Part shown: positions 32,998-43,009 of the stretch, in pieces
How the letters are laid out: every line of letters begins with the position of its first letter
Numbering within the stretch: position 1 is the stretch's first letter
Origin: Bacillus sp. 103mf
Lineage (GTDB): Bacteria > Bacillota > Bacilli > Bacillales > Bacillaceae_G
Reading direction: 5' to 3'
Length of the DNA stretch: 64,000 nt
NCBI RefSeq assembly: GCF_900116295.1
Contig: NZ_FPAF01000016.1
Span: forward strand, 1-64,000
The notes under the pieces: model-generated
Told to the model about the DNA's origin: nothing
Database searches by the model: none
What the model saw: only the letters and a program-made list of their open reading frames with translations
Translations under genes and position numbers: made by a program

Positions 32998-34191
32998 ATG
33001 CCAAGGAAAGTATGGCTATTAGTAGCTGGGATGATTATTAATGTCACGGGTGCTTCTTTTTTATGGCCTTTTAATACAATTTATTTACATGATCATTTAG
33101 GAAAGTCGTTATCTGTGGCCGGAATGGTATTAATGATTAACTCGTTAACAGGAATAATCGGTAATTTACTCGGCGGTGTTTTATTTGATAAATGGGGCGG
33201 ATATAAGTCAATTTTAGTTGGAATTGTGATTACATTATTATCAATTTTAGGTCTTGTATTTTTCCATGGCTGGCCATTTTATATTATTTGGCTTGCGTTA
33301 ATTGGTTTTGGTTCTGGAATGGTCTTTCCGGCGATGTATGCGATGGTCGGAACGGTTTGGCCAGAAGGCGGCCGGAGAGCATTTAATGCGATGTATGTGG
33401 GCCAAAACGTTGGAATCGCCGTTGGAACGGCGTGCGGTGGTTTAGTTGCCTCTTATCGCTTCGATTATATTTTCTTAGCGAACTTTATTTTATACTTTAT
33501 TTTCTTCTTAATCGCTTTTATCGGATTTCGTGGTATGGAAGATAAGAAAGATAAGCGTGTAGCAGTCAAAGAAAAAACGAAAGATGGTTGGTCACTTACA
33601 CCGGGATTCAAGGCGCTTCTTATTGTATGTGTAGCATATGCTTTATGCTGGGTTACGTATGTACAGTGGCAAGGAGCGATTGCGACGCACATGCAGGAGC
33701 TAAACATTAGTCTTCGCCACTATAGTTTATTATGGACGATAAACGGGGCGATGATTGTTTGTGCCCAGCCATTAATCAGTATGATTATTCGCGCGATGAA
33801 ACGTTCTTTAAAACAACAAATTATGATCGGAATTGGTATTTTTGCAGTGTCGTTTATTGTATTAAGTCAAGCGCAGCAATTTACAATGTTCCTTGTCGCG
33901 ATGGTGACATTAACAATTGGTGAATTATTTGTTTGGCCAGCTGTGCCAACGATTGCGAATATCCTTGCACCAAAAGATAAGCTCGGTTTTTATCAAGGTG
34001 TTGTAAATAGTGCAGCGACTGTTGGAAAAATGTTTGGCCCAGTTGTTGGCGGAGCAATTGTTGATTTATATAATATGGAAGTATTGTTTATCGCAATCAT
34101 GGTAATGCTTGTAGTAGCAATTATCGCAACGAGTATGTATGATAAGAGAGTACGTGTTGAAGAAACTGTAGATGAAAAAGTTGCAGTTTAG
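32998..34191 (+). CDS. yttB: Major facilitator superfamily transporter YttB
   Basis: 397 aa, 12 predicted helices, with the MFS loop motif GGVLFDKWGGYKS between helices 2 and 3. Position directly before leuS matches B. subtilis yttB. Substrate unknown; drug-efflux type is likely. GGAGGGGG site before ATG. Confidence 0.85.
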   Translation: MPRKVWLLVAGMIINVTGASFLWPFNTIYLHDHLGKSLSVAGMVLMINSLTGIIGNLLGGVLFDKWGGYKSILVGIVITLLSILGLVFFHGWPFYIIWLALIGFGSGMVFPAMYAMVGTVWPEGGRRAFNAMYVGQNVGIAVGTACGGLVASYRFDYIFLANFILYFIFFLIAFIGFRGMEDKKDKRVAVKEKTKDGWSLTPGFKALLIVCVAYALCWVTYVQWQGAIATHMQELNISLRHYSLLWTINGAMIVCAQPLISMIIRAMKRSLKQQIMIGIGIFAVSFIVLSQAQQFTMFLVAMVTLTIGELFVWPAVPTIANILAPKDKLGFYQGVVNSAATVGKMFGPVVGGAIVDLYNMEVLFIAIMVMLVVAIIATSMYDKRVRVEETVDEKVAV

Positions 34192-34244
34192 TTTGACGGA
34201 ACATGTAACTTGTTTTAGAATATATTTTAAATAACTCATATGTA

Positions 34245-34478
34245 ATAACAGTGAGAAGGAGTAGTAGTAATAGAAGCTGGTTTAGAGAGTTGACGGTCGG
34301 TGCAAGTCAATCCACGTTTCGTTATGAACTCGCCTTTGAGTTGCAGTTGTGAAACAAAGTAGCAATTGCCGTTCATCCACGTTACGGATCTAAGCGAATG
34401 TAATTATTACATTAATTTAGGGTGGTACCGCGGGAATCTATAACCTCTCGTCCCTTTTCTGGGATGAGGGGTTTTTTG
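34245..34478 (+). promoter_or_regulatory. Leucine T-box riboswitch of leuS
   Basis: Contains the T-box AGGGTGGTACCGCG at 34419-34432, whose TGGT can pair with the ACCA end of uncharged tRNA-Leu. The stem I specifier is probably CTC (Leu) at 34329-34331, in GAACTCGCC. The leader ends in a terminator CCTCTCGTCCC / GGGATGAGGGGTTTTTT (34444-34477). Uncharged tRNA-Leu would favour the antiterminator and allow leuS transcription. Confidence 0.93.
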
Positions 34479-34524
34479 TATTTTTGGCGGTGAAAATATA
34501 TAGAATTTGAATGGAGGGTATTTT

Positions 34525-36933
34525 ATGAGCTTCAATCATCAAGAAATTGAAAAGAAGTGGCAAGCGTATTGGGAAGAAAATAAAACATTCCGTACGCCAG
34601 ATGAAACAGAAAAACCGAAATTTTACGCACTAGATATGTTCCCATATCCATCAGGTGCAGGGCTGCACGTAGGACATCCAGAAGGATATACAGCAACGGA
34701 CATTTTATCTCGTATGAAACGTATGCAAGGCCACAACGTTCTTCATCCAATGGGATGGGATGCATTCGGTCTTCCAGCTGAGCAATATGCGCTTGATACT
34801 GGAAACAGCCCAGCTGAATTTACAGAGAAAAACATTAACACGTTCCGAAACCAAATTAAAGCATTAGGCTTCTCTTATGATTGGGATCGTGAAGTAAATA
34901 CGACAGATCCAAACTACTATAAATGGACACAGTGGATCTTCTTAAAACTATATGAAAAAGGTTTAGCCTACGTTGATGAAGTACCAGTAAACTGGTGCCC
35001 AGCACTTGGTACTGTACTTGCGAACGAAGAAGTAATCGATGGCGTAAGTGAGCGCGGCGGACATCCTGTTGAACGTCGTCCAATGCGACAATGGATGCTG
35101 AAAATTACAGCTTATGCAGATCGCCTGCTAGAAGATTTAGATGAACTTGATTGGCCAGAGAGCTTAAAAGATATGCAGCGCAACTGGATTGGCCGTTCTG
35201 AAGGTGCTGAAGTTCACTTCGCTATCAACGGTACAGATGAGAAATTTACTGTATTTACAACGCGCCCAGATACATTATTCGGTGCAACATACTGTGTGCT
35301 TGCTCCAGAACACGCACTTGTTGCAGAAATTACAACAGCAGAGCAAAAAGAAGCAGTAGAAGCTTACGTTGATTCTGTAAAAGCGAAAAGTGATTTAGAG
35401 CGTACAGAGCTTGCAAAAGAAAAAACAGGTGTATTCACAGGTGCTTATGCGATTAGTCCAGTAAACGGTGAGAAATTACCAATCTGGATCGCTGACTATG
35501 TACTTGCAAGCTACGGAACAGGTGCAGTAATGGCGGTTCCGGCACATGATGAGCGCGATTATGAGTTTGCGAAAACATTTGAACTGCAGATGAAAGAAGT
35601 TGTAGAAGGCGGAGACATTACGAAAGAAGCACATACAGGTGATGGTGCACATATTAACTCTGCATTCTTAGATGGATTAAATAAAGAAGAAGCGATTGCG
35701 AAAATGATTGAATGGCTTGAAGTAACAAGCGCAGGAAATCAAAAAGTAACGTACCGTCTTCGTGATTGGTTATTTAGCCGTCAACGTTACTGGGGTGAGC
35801 CAATTCCGATTATTCACTGGGAAGACGGCACAATGTCAGCTGTGAAAGATGAAGAATTACCATTAGTTCTTCCAAAAACGGAGAACATTCGTCCATCTGG
35901 TACAGGCGAATCTCCACTTGCAAACATTGAAGAGTGGGTAAATGTTGTTGATCCAGTGACTGGTAAGAAAGGTCGCCGGGAGACAAATACAATGCCGCAA
36001 TGGGCAGGTAGCTGCTGGTACTACCTACGCTACATCGATCCAAACAACAGTGAAGCGCTTGTAGATCCTGAAAAAGTAAAACAATGGCTTCCAGTTGATA
36101 TTTATATCGGCGGTGCGGAGCATGCGGTACTTCACTTACTATATGCACGCTTCTGGCATAAAGTATTATATGATATCGGTGTTGTGCCAACGAAAGAGCC
36201 ATTCCAACAACTATTTAACCAAGGTATGATTTTAGGAGAAAACAACGAGAAAATGAGTAAATCAAAAGGTAACGTTGTAAATCCTGATGATATCGTAGCA
36301 AGCCATGGTGCAGATACACTTCGTCTATATGAAATGTTTATGGGACCATTAGATGCTTCCATTGCTTGGTCTGAAAATGGCCTTGATGGAGCTCGTCGTT
36401 TCTTAGACCGCGTATGGCGTCTATTTGTTCAAGATAATGGTGAACTAAGCGAGAAAATTACAGATGCACCAAACAAAAATCTTGAAAAAGTATATCACCA
36501 AACAGTGAAGAAAGTAACAGAAGACTATGAAGAGCTTCGCTTTAATACTGCCATTTCTCAAATGATGGTATTTATTAACGATGCATATAAAGCAGAAACA
36601 CTTCCGAAAGAATATGTAGAAGGTTTCGTGAAAATGTTAGCGCCAGTTGCACCGCACGTTGCGGAAGAACTTTGGAACAAGCTTGGATATAACGAAACAG
36701 TTTCATATGTAAGCTGGCCAACATTTGATGAGTCTAAACTTGTAGAAGATGAAGTAGAAATCGTTGTTCAAGTCATGGGTAAAGTACGTGCAAAGCTAAC
36801 AATGAAAAAAGACGCATCAAAAGAAGAAATGGAACAACTTGCAATTGAAGCAATTAAAGAACAAATTGAAGGGAAAACAGTTCGAAAAGTAATTGTTGTT
36901 CCTGGAAAACTTGTAAATATCGTAGCAAACTAA
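34525..36933 (+). CDS. leuS: Leucyl-tRNA synthetase
   Basis: 802 aa class I aminoacyl-tRNA synthetase charging tRNA-Leu. HIGH-type motif HVGH near residue 50, KMSKS near residue 576, and the CP1 editing domain in between ([23 protein letters not shown]). Start ATG 34525 with GGAGGG upstream. Controlled by the upstream T-box. Terminator AAAAAGGGCACCTA / AGGTGCCTTTTTT at 36936-36968. Confidence 0.97.
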   Translation: MSFNHQEIEKKWQAYWEENKTFRTPDETEKPKFYALDMFPYPSGAGLHVGHPEGYTATDILSRMKRMQGHNVLHPMGWDAFGLPAEQYALDTGNSPAEFTEKNINTFRNQIKALGFSYDWDREVNTTDPNYYKWTQWIFLKLYEKGLAYVDEVPVNWCPALGTVLANEEVIDGVSERGGHPVERRPMRQWMLKITAYADRLLEDLDELDWPESLKDMQRNWIGRSEGAEVHFAINGTDEKFTVFTTRPDTLFGATYCVLAPEHALVAEITTAEQKEAVEAYVDSVKAKSDLERTELAKEKTGVFTGAYAISPVNGEKLPIWIADYVLASYGTGAVMAVPAHDERDYEFAKTFELQMKEVVEGGDITKEAHTGDGAHINSAFLDGLNKEEAIAKMIEWLEVTSAGNQKVTYRLRDWLFSRQRYWGEPIPIIHWEDGTMSAVKDEELPLVLPKTENIRPSGTGESPLANIEEWVNVVDPVTGKKGRRETNTMPQWAGSCWYYLRYIDPNNSEALVDPEKVKQWLPVDIYIGGAEHAVLHLLYARFWHKVLYDIGVVPTKEPFQQLFNQGMILGENNEKMSKSKGNVVNPDDIVASHGADTLRLYEMFMGPLDASIAWSENGLDGARRFLDRVWRLFVQDNGELSEKITDAPNKNLEKVYHQTVKKVTEDYEELRFNTAISQMMVFINDAYKAETLPKEYVEGFVKMLAPVAPHVAEELWNKLGYNETVSYVSWPTFDESKLVEDEVEIVVQVMGKVRAKLTMKKDASKEEMEQLAIEAIKEQIEGKTVRKVIVVPGKLVNIVAN

Positions 36934-36935
36934 TG

Positions 36936-36968
36936 AAAAAGGGCACCTATTTTTAGGTGCCTTTTTTC
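36936..36968 (+). terminator. leuS terminator
   Basis: AAAAAGGGCACCTA / AGGTGCCTTTTTT. Confidence 0.85.
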
Positions 36969-37066
36969 GCATATTAAAGCGGAATTATAGTATAGACAAA
37001 CACCTATTTCTCTTTTTGCAATATGATAACATCGACACATTAAATTGTGAGGAAGAGGTGAACCGA

Positions 37067-37303
37067 ATGAATTATTATGAACAACGCCAAATGCCTAGCC
37101 CGTATGGTATGGGAGTATTTCCTCCAACGCAAGTAGGGCATTATCCACCACATGGAGGCTATCCTTATGGTTATCATCATGTGGGATATCATCCATATCA
37201 TCATCATTATCCACATCATCACCATGGCTATCAACATGTTATTTATCATCCGCATCATCATCACCATGGCCATCATTATGGCATGCCATATCAAGGCCAA
37301 TAA
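37067..37303 (+). CDS. His/Tyr/Gly/Pro-rich protein, 78 aa, probable spore coat component
   Basis: Start ATG 37067 after GAGGAAGAGGTG. About one third of residues are His, in runs such as HHHYPHHHHGY, with Tyr, Pro and Gly between them. No Cys. Low-complexity His/Tyr-rich proteins are common in Bacillus spore coats, and the neighbours include spore genes; metal binding is plausible. Not a recognised named coat protein. Confidence 0.7.
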   Translation: MNYYEQRQMPSPYGMGVFPPTQVGHYPPHGGYPYGYHHVGYHPYHHHYPHHHHGYQHVIYHPHHHHHGHHYGMPYQGQ

Positions 37304-37326
37304 AATGTAAAATTTATCAACTATGT

Positions 37327-37357
37327 AAAATCTCCTTCTATGCAAGGAGATTTTTTA
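37327..37357 (+). terminator. Terminator after the His-rich gene
   Basis: AAAATCTCCTT / AAGGAGATTTTTT. Confidence 0.8.
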
Positions 37358-37391
37358 TTTGGGAATGATAAAGAAGAAGGGGGTGTTACAT

Positions 37392-37502
37392 ATGGGTAAA
37401 GGAAGAAGTAATAACGCTGGACAAAAACAGCCAAACTTTGATGATTCATCTAATTTCTCTAAAGGGAAACAAAGTCAAACGACAGCACCGAAGAAGAAAT
37501 AA
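37392..37502 (+). CDS. Small hydrophilic protein, 36 aa, SASP-like composition
   Basis: ATG 37392 with AAGGGGGTG upstream. MGKGRSNNAGQKQPNF start and PKKK end; rich in Gln, Asn, Ser and Lys, no hydrophobic residues to form a core. Comparable in style to the 49-residue protein at 18048. Terminator GGAGCCATC / GATGGCTCCTTT at 37508-37533. Confidence 0.6.
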   Translation: MGKGRSNNAGQKQPNFDDSSNFSKGKQSQTTAPKKK

Positions 37503-37507
37503 CATAG

Positions 37508-37533
37508 AAGGAGCCATCTGTAGATGGCTCCTT
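37508..37533 (+). terminator. Intrinsic terminator
   Basis: GGAGCCATC-TGTA-GATGGCTCCTTT. Confidence 0.8.
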
Positions 37534-37547
37534 TCCATAGTATGAAT

Positions 37548-37657
37548 ATATCAGCGATTTTTAGAATATATCGACCGTTTTCCATCATATATCGGCGATT
37601 TTTAAGATATATCGGCGGTTCGACACAATATAAAGATCTTTCGACAATATATGACGT
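37548..37657 (-). repeat. Dispersed repeat R2, copy 2
   Basis: Inverted copy of the element at 15905-16010: four ATATATCG-type boxes spaced 20, 21 and 20 bp, then TTCGACAC-ATAAAGATC-TTTCGAC. It lies between two convergent genes. Confidence 0.8.
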
Positions 37658-37667
37658 GATCTCATGG

Positions 37668-38096
37668 TTATTTTCCTACTTTTTCAAGTGCTTCTTGACG
37701 TTGACGTTCAATTTCTGCACGAAGTTGTGGTTCTGGCGCTTCCCATCCTTCTGGTTTTAAAATTTTTCCGTCACCTTCGCGGAAGCGTGGTTTACCGTCT
37801 GGGAATAATTTTGCCATGTTTGCATTGTTTACAATTTCAAACCCTTTATCAGGACGTACACCCATTTCGGCAAACGTTCCGAATGCAAAGTAAATTAAGT
37901 CAATTAGTGCATCATATTGATCCTCAACTGTGTTTGCTTCTAAGAACTCTTCTAGTTCTTCTTGCATGAAGCTTGCACGAATTTTTGCACGCTCTTCTGT
38001 TAATTTTGTTGGTGTATCTGCAACAGGGTGACCAAATACTTCATGCATTTTCGCAACAAGTTCGTACCCTTTATCTAAACCTTTTTCGATTGTCAT
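37668..38096 (-). CDS. MazG-like all-alpha NTP pyrophosphohydrolase, 142 aa
   Basis: The metal-binding EELEEF motif (near residue 46) and DALIDLIYFAFGT (near residue 62) form the E-x2-E / D-x2-D pattern of MazG-type NTP-PPases. The text fits HisE/MazG-like house-cleaning enzymes that remove non-canonical nucleotides. Substrate unknown. GAAAGGATG site. Confidence 0.85.
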   Translation of the reverse strand: MTIEKGLDKGYELVAKMHEVFGHPVADTPTKLTEERAKIRASFMQEELEEFLEANTVEDQYDALIDLIYFAFGTFAEMGVRPDKGFEIVNNANMAKLFPDGKPRFREGDGKILKPEGWEAPEPQLRAEIERQRQEALEKVGK

Positions 38097-38181
38097 GTTG
38101 TTTCATCCTTTCTCGTTCTTTTCCGATTGTTATTGTAACATGATTTAGGTTAGGGCAGTGTATATTCTACTTTTGCAAATG

Positions 38182-38364
38182 CTATTCTTTTTTTTCAGTT
38201 AAGGATAGCGTGATATCTATTCCAAACATTCCAATGATAAGTATGGGTACTGTTGCAAGGAGATAACGTGTAAAGGAAGCGTTTTTTAAATATGTATGAG
38301 CAAATAAAAAGACGGTGCAAAAGAGAATGATATGTAACATAGGCTTTATTAATTTTTTAGACAC
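38182..38364 (-). CDS. Small two-helix membrane protein, 60 aa
   Basis: Hydrophobic residues about 9-24 and 32-52, basic N-terminus (SKKLIKP), charged end (TEKKE). GAGGTGG-type ribosome site. Function unknown. Confidence 0.65.
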   Translation of the reverse strand: MSKKLIKPMLHIILFCTVFLFAHTYLKNASFTRYLLATVPILIIGMFGIDITLSLTEKKE

Positions 38365-38437
38365 GGTGCCACCTCGTTTATGATTCTTACCTTTGAGTAT
38401 ATGGAATAAACAGAAGTATGAAAAGTTATTTTGCGTT

Positions 38438-38474
38438 TGATCCTCTTTCTAGTTTCGATTTAGGAAAGAGGATC
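38438..38474. terminator. Hairpin after the gerI-type operon
   Basis: TTTGATCCTCTTTC / GAAAGAGGATCAAA, 14-bp stem just downstream of the gerIC stop; no T-run on the minus strand. Confidence 0.6.
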
Positions 38475-38481
38475 AAATATT

Positions 38482-39588
38482 TTACTCAATAACTCCTGAA
38501 TTTGTAATATCAACATCATATTGTACTTTTACAGGAACGTCTTTGTACATTTTTCTCCATTCCTTTAATTGAAACGGTCGGTAGTGCTGTTTAAATCTCG
38601 CACCTAAAGCGAGTGGATCTGCACCTAGAGATTGAAGCTTTTTTACTAGTTTTTCTCCATCTGTATTCAATTTCTTTACAATGTCTTTTCGTATTTTTTC
38701 TACATTTTTTTTGTTTTCTAAGTTTGTATGCTTCGAAATTTCCTGAATACGAGCTGCCATTTTTACGCGAATAACAAAGGAAGGCTTTCCGTTCTTTACA
38801 TATACATGATAAGAAGGAGAGGAACGAATGTTGTTAATCGTTGTGTAGCCTAACTTTGTTTTAAATTCATGTGAGTCGAGTTGACTTTTATCGAGCAGCG
38901 TTTTAAGAAGAAACATATCTTTTTCTTCTACTTTTCCCACATATTTATCTTGTTTGAAAAGAGCTATACTGGTAATTTTAATGCTGTTCTTTTTCTTTTT
39001 TAATATAGGCATATATGTATCTTGACCTTCACGATAATATCGGAAAGTTTGCATGTATAAATTATCGCTTGGTACGTCACCTGATTTCATATTCTGTTCT
39101 AACATTTTTTTGATATAGATTGCTACGTTAGAAGCAGTGTTGTATTTGCCTAATAAAAGTTTTTTGCCTTCTCCATTGCCGCCTCCTTCAAGGATACCAA
39201 TATATACTAAGTTTCCAATATTCACATCGCGAATCAGCGTATCAAATACACTAGAAAGGCCTTTTTTAGCTAATTTTTCTGTGAAAAGAGTAACGCGTAT
39301 TTGTCCGTTTGCAAGAGGTTGTCCCGATTCTAAAGAGGTTGTTGTTTTCACTTGTTTAATTGTATTTCCGTAGCCTTGAAGTACTTGTACTTTGTTCCCT
39401 TTTCTTTGAATTGGACAAACGTAAGTCACTTGTAATCTTTCACGGTTTGAATCTGTATTTGGAGCGACATCGAAAACAGCACCTTGAATGAGGCTAATGT
39501 CGTCAATGATACTTTTTGGGACACATGCTGTTGTCAAAAATAAGCATAAACAAAAAAGGAATATTACTTGCTTCTTAAAGTTTTCCAT
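38482..39588 (-). CDS. gerIC: Spore germinant receptor lipoprotein subunit C (Ger(x)C)
   Basis: 368 aa. Start ATG 39588 (MENFKKQVIFLFCLCLF), with lipobox LTTAC at about residues 18-22, so it is a lipoprotein of the spore inner membrane. Ger(x)C family C-terminal region (about 200-360). The start overlaps the gerIB end by 25 bases. GerI/GerH receptors respond to inosine and aromatic amino acids in the B. cereus group; the symbol is given from operon type and is less sure than the family. Confidence 0.85.
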   Translation of the reverse strand: MENFKKQVIFLFCLCLFLTTACVPKSIIDDISLIQGAVFDVAPNTDSNRERLQVTYVCPIQRKGNKVQVLQGYGNTIKQVKTTTSLESGQPLANGQIRVTLFTEKLAKKGLSSVFDTLIRDVNIGNLVYIGILEGGGNGEGKKLLLGKYNTASNVAIYIKKMLEQNMKSGDVPSDNLYMQTFRYYREGQDTYMPILKKKKNSIKITSIALFKQDKYVGKVEEKDMFLLKTLLDKSQLDSHEFKTKLGYTTINNIRSSPSYHVYVKNGKPSFVIRVKMAARIQEISKHTNLENKKNVEKIRKDIVKKLNTDGEKLVKKLQSLGADPLALGARFKQHYRPFQLKEWRKMYKDVPVKVQYDVDITNSGVIE

Positions 39589-40658
39589 TTCTTTTTCACC
39601 CACATTATGAGAAATAAGATTGGGATGTACACAAAAACAAGCCAAAAGCTTGCTTTGGAGATATAAGTAATAAAATTATTGATGTCATGGCGTTCGGTTA
39701 GGAGTTGTGAAATGACGACAGTTATAAATAATAAAGAAATTAATATGTACTTTTGTTTGACGTAAAAGACTTCGTATAATCCTCTTGTTGCAGCCCATAA
39801 TGGTAAGATAATACTTGTAATGACAATGAGTGCATAGCCAGAAATCGCAATATATTCTAGGCGCTCGATGAAAGGAAGGTGAATGACTTGTGTGATCGAT
39901 AGCTGCGACCAAATTGTTTTTGACAATTGTTTTTCGCTAAAAAATGCAAAAGCAAGGATTGTACTTAATAGATATAAAAAGTTAGAAAATAAAATACCAT
40001 ATTGTGCAAATTTATGAGATTTCTCAGGCGTTTTGATAAAGGGATACATCATCAAAATAACTTCAAAACTAATCATTGTATAAGTTGATGCTTGAGCCGC
40101 TTTTAAAATATCTCCAAAAGAATGAGAAAATATAGGAAGCAGGTTTCCGAAATTTGCATATTTAATAACTATAAATAGCTGCATGATATATCCACATGTA
40201 GCAATAACAGAAATGACACAAATGCCGGTCATAACCCGAAAGCCAGATGAAATAATGTAATAACTAAGTATGGATAAAAAGATTGTTACTTTCCATGTAG
40301 CTGCCGTTGGGAACATCCAAACTTGAATAATCTCTACGTATGTGCGCATAACGGAGACACTGACAAGAAAGAAATATGCCATAAAGATTAGATTGAATGC
40401 ATTTCCTATCCATTTTCCGAATAGATGATGATGCAATGTAATCAAATTTCCATTTATACTTTCTAATAAACGGTAAATCATCCACATAATAATATGAATG
40501 ATGATACCTGCAATAATAACGCCCATCCATGCATCGTATCCGGCCGCTTTTGCAATAACACGTGCAAATCCAAGAACACCAACACCGAATTGCGCGCTAT
40601 GGACTAAGAAAAAAACAAAAATGGGAGATACTTTATAGTTGATTTTAACTGTACTCAT
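39564..40658 (-). CDS. gerIB: Spore germinant receptor subunit B (GerAB/ArcD-type membrane protein)
   Basis: 364 aa with about ten membrane helices (amino-acid/APC-type fold), beginning MSTVKINYKVSPIFVFFLVH. ATG 40658 chosen for the GAGGAGCG site; a longer frame from 40682 overlaps gerIA. The B subunit is thought to bind the germinant. Middle gene of the three-gene receptor operon. Confidence 0.88.
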   Translation of the reverse strand: MSTVKINYKVSPIFVFFLVHSAQFGVGVLGFARVIAKAAGYDAWMGVIIAGIIIHIIMWMIYRLLESINGNLITLHHHLFGKWIGNAFNLIFMAYFFLVSVSVMRTYVEIIQVWMFPTAATWKVTIFLSILSYYIISSGFRVMTGICVISVIATCGYIMQLFIVIKYANFGNLLPIFSHSFGDILKAAQASTYTMISFEVILMMYPFIKTPEKSHKFAQYGILFSNFLYLLSTILAFAFFSEKQLSKTIWSQLSITQVIHLPFIERLEYIAISGYALIVITSIILPLWAATRGLYEVFYVKQKYILISLLFITVVISQLLTERHDINNFITYISKASFWLVFVYIPILFLIMWVKKKWKTLRSK

Positions 40659-40674
40659 ATGCGCTCCTCGCTTT

Positions 40675-42756
40675 TTACTCATCGAAATCTGTCATACGTT
40701 TTTGAAATACTTCCTTTATATAACGACCAGCATGTTGTGGCCTTGCTTGAACCCCGCGCTGATCTATTTTAGATAGTGGCATTCGTACGAAAGAGTCTTT
40801 TGCCAATTGTTTGCGAAATGGATAAACAAACCCATACGGCTTTCGAAGAGATGATAATCGAAAAAGCCGTGTTAATAGAAAGATAAATCCTAAAGAAATT
40901 CCTAATAATCCCCATAACTCAGCAAGTATGAGAAAGGGAAAGCGAAGTAAACGAACGGCATTGCCCATTTGATAAATCGGTGTAATAAACGATGCAAGCG
41001 CAGATAAAGCGACAATGATTAGCAAAATATTACTTGTTAATCCTGCTTGGACAGACGCTTGTCCAATTACGATACCGCCTACAATGCCGAGCGTTTGCCC
41101 GACTTTCACTGGTAATCGTGCTCCTGCTTCCCGCAGAAGATCAATAGCTAACTCTAGGAAAATGGCCTCTATTATAGGCGGAAATGGTACTTGTGCCCGC
41201 GATAAAATTAATGTCTCCAGCAAATCACTTGGAATTAATTCATAGTGATAACTAAGCACAGCTACATATAGGGGCGTTGCACAAATGGAAAACGTAACTG
41301 CGACAAAACGTAATAAACGGGAAAAAGTTGCATAAAACCATGACACGCTGTAATCCTCTGGAGAGATGAAGAAATCCAGTAGAGATACAGGTGATAACAA
41401 AACATTTGGTGAGCCATCAACAAATGTAGCAATTTTTCCATCAATGAGCCCGTTGCTGACACGATCAGCCCGTTCTGTATTAATAAATGTTGGAAAAATA
41501 GATGTATTACCCATGAGCTGGGGAATATAATAGCTATCATTAATTTGTTCATACTTAATTGTGTTTAAGATATCTTCTAAATATGTAACATTTTCTTTTT
41601 CTACTACATTGCTTAAATACATGATAACGACTTTCGTTTTGGATAATTCTCCAACTAATAGTTCTTTTGTTTTTAATTCAAGAACTGGCAACCGTTTTCG
41701 AACAAGATTAATGTTTGTGTCGATATCCTCTACGAATCCTTCTTGCGGTCCGATAACTGTGGATTCGTTTAATGGTATAGTTGGTAATCTATATTTTTCA
41801 ATTGCAATGTTTGCAAGTAGACATTCCGTATCATGTTCGTGTAGTTGAATGATAGCATGTCCCTTTAAAACCATTTCTTCAATTTTTTTTACGTCACTTG
41901 TAATAATGAGTCCGCTGATTGGAATCATTGCTTTTACTTCTTCTAATGTTGGTGCAGTATGATGCAATAAAGCAGGCATTAAATAATTCTGTAATCTCAT
42001 ACCATCCATTGACGTACGAAAATATGAAATCCAATACGGTTTAGTAGGGTCTTCAGAAGTATGATAGTGAACAAAGTCGCTTGATTCTCGTAATTTTTGG
42101 ATCAATTCTTGTAGTGAATGAGCGGTTTCGTGCTCTGGCTTACTAAAATTGAAAATGTTGTTTTCACTTTGCTTTGATTGTTGGTTTGCTTGCTGCTTGT
42201 TGTTTTGAGTTTGTTGCTGGTTTGCTTGCTGTTTGTTGTTTTGATCCTGCTGTTGGTTTGCTTGCTGTTTATTGTTTTGAGTCTGTTGTTGGTTTGCTTG
42301 CTGCTTGTTGTTTTGAGTTTGTTGCTGGTTTGCTTGCTGTTTGTTGTTTTGATCCTGCTGTTGGTTTGTCTGCTGTTTGCTCGATTGAGCTTGTTGTTGG
42401 TTTGTCTGCTGTTTGCTTGCTTGAGCTTGCTGCTGATTTGTCTGTTGTTTATTGGCTTGAGCTTGCTGTTGATTTGTCTGTTGTTTGTTCGCTTGAGCTT
42501 GCTGTTGATTTGTCTGCTGTTTGCTTGCTTGAGCTTGCTGCTGATTTGTCTGCTGTTTGCTCGCTTGAGCTTGCTGTTGATTGTTGGATTGAGCTTGCTG
42601 TTGATTTGCCTGTTGTTTGTCCGATTGTACTTGTTGTTTCGTTTGCGCTACTTGATTGCTTTTGGTTTGTTCATTTTGCTTCTTCTTCGTATCTGTATTG
42701 TTCTTTTCTACTTGCTTATGATCGTTCTTCTTTTTGCGAAACCATTTGAAAAACAT
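40675..42756 (-). CDS. gerIA: Spore germinant receptor subunit A with Gln-rich repeat N-terminus
   Basis: 693 aa. ATG 42756 (MFFKWFRKKKND) chosen; a longer frame exists but lacks a site. Residues about 20-200 are Gln/Asn/Ala-rich, with eleven 12-residue units of the type QQAQASKQQTNQ. Then the GerA N-terminal domain, and about five membrane helices from about residue 460. Long Gln-rich N-termini are reported for GerIA/GerHA receptors, hence the symbol. First gene of the operon. Confidence 0.9.
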   Translation of the reverse strand: MFFKWFRKKKNDHKQVEKNNTDTKKKQNEQTKSNQVAQTKQQVQSDKQQANQQQAQSNNQQQAQASKQQTNQQQAQASKQQTNQQQAQANKQQTNQQQAQANKQQTNQQQAQASKQQTNQQQAQSSKQQTNQQQDQNNKQQANQQQTQNNKQQANQQQTQNNKQQANQQQDQNNKQQANQQQTQNNKQQANQQSKQSENNIFNFSKPEHETAHSLQELIQKLRESSDFVHYHTSEDPTKPYWISYFRTSMDGMRLQNYLMPALLHHTAPTLEEVKAMIPISGLIITSDVKKIEEMVLKGHAIIQLHEHDTECLLANIAIEKYRLPTIPLNESTVIGPQEGFVEDIDTNINLVRKRLPVLELKTKELLVGELSKTKVVIMYLSNVVEKENVTYLEDILNTIKYEQINDSYYIPQLMGNTSIFPTFINTERADRVSNGLIDGKIATFVDGSPNVLLSPVSLLDFFISPEDYSVSWFYATFSRLLRFVAVTFSICATPLYVAVLSYHYELIPSDLLETLILSRAQVPFPPIIEAIFLELAIDLLREAGARLPVKVGQTLGIVGGIVIGQASVQAGLTSNILLIIVALSALASFITPIYQMGNAVRLLRFPFLILAELWGLLGISLGFIFLLTRLFRLSSLRKPYGFVYPFRKQLAKDSFVRMPLSKIDQRGVQARPQHAGRYIKEVFQKRMTDFDE
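42180..42610 (-). repeat. 36-bp tandem repeats in gerIA
   Basis: Eleven 36-bp units coding for QQ(A/D/T)Q(A/S/N)(S/N)KQQ(T/A)NQ. Two sub-types are grouped: AQ(A/S)(S/N)-TNQ units towards the N-terminus and (D/T)QNN-ANQ units towards the C-terminus. Such arrays change length easily between strains. Confidence 0.9.
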
Positions 42757-43009
42757 ATGTATTCCCTCTTTACCCAAATAAGATAACTTTAGTCTGTGGG
42801 AATTTTTATATATTATGCATATATTTGTGTGTGAAAAAGTGAAATGTGAATAGCGAGGGAAGTAATTTTGGATACATAGTGATATGAGTTTTAGAGGAAA
42901 TAATAATTGAACAAATAAAGGAAATGTGTTTTCTCTTTTTGAATAGTCTTCTGTAGCGCACTTCATTTGTTTTATGTAGAAACGAAGTGTGAATTAAGGA
43001 GGCGAAAAG

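Noticed and set aside
37040-37345. 101-aa minus-strand frame rich in Met and Ile
   Set aside because: It is the antisense of the His-rich coat-like gene (CAT/ATG mirror codons).
42174-42786. Two long plus-strand frames (191 and 202 aa) rich in Leu, Val, Cys
   Set aside because: They are the antisense of the 36-bp repeats of gerIA; low-complexity mirror frames without ribosome sites.
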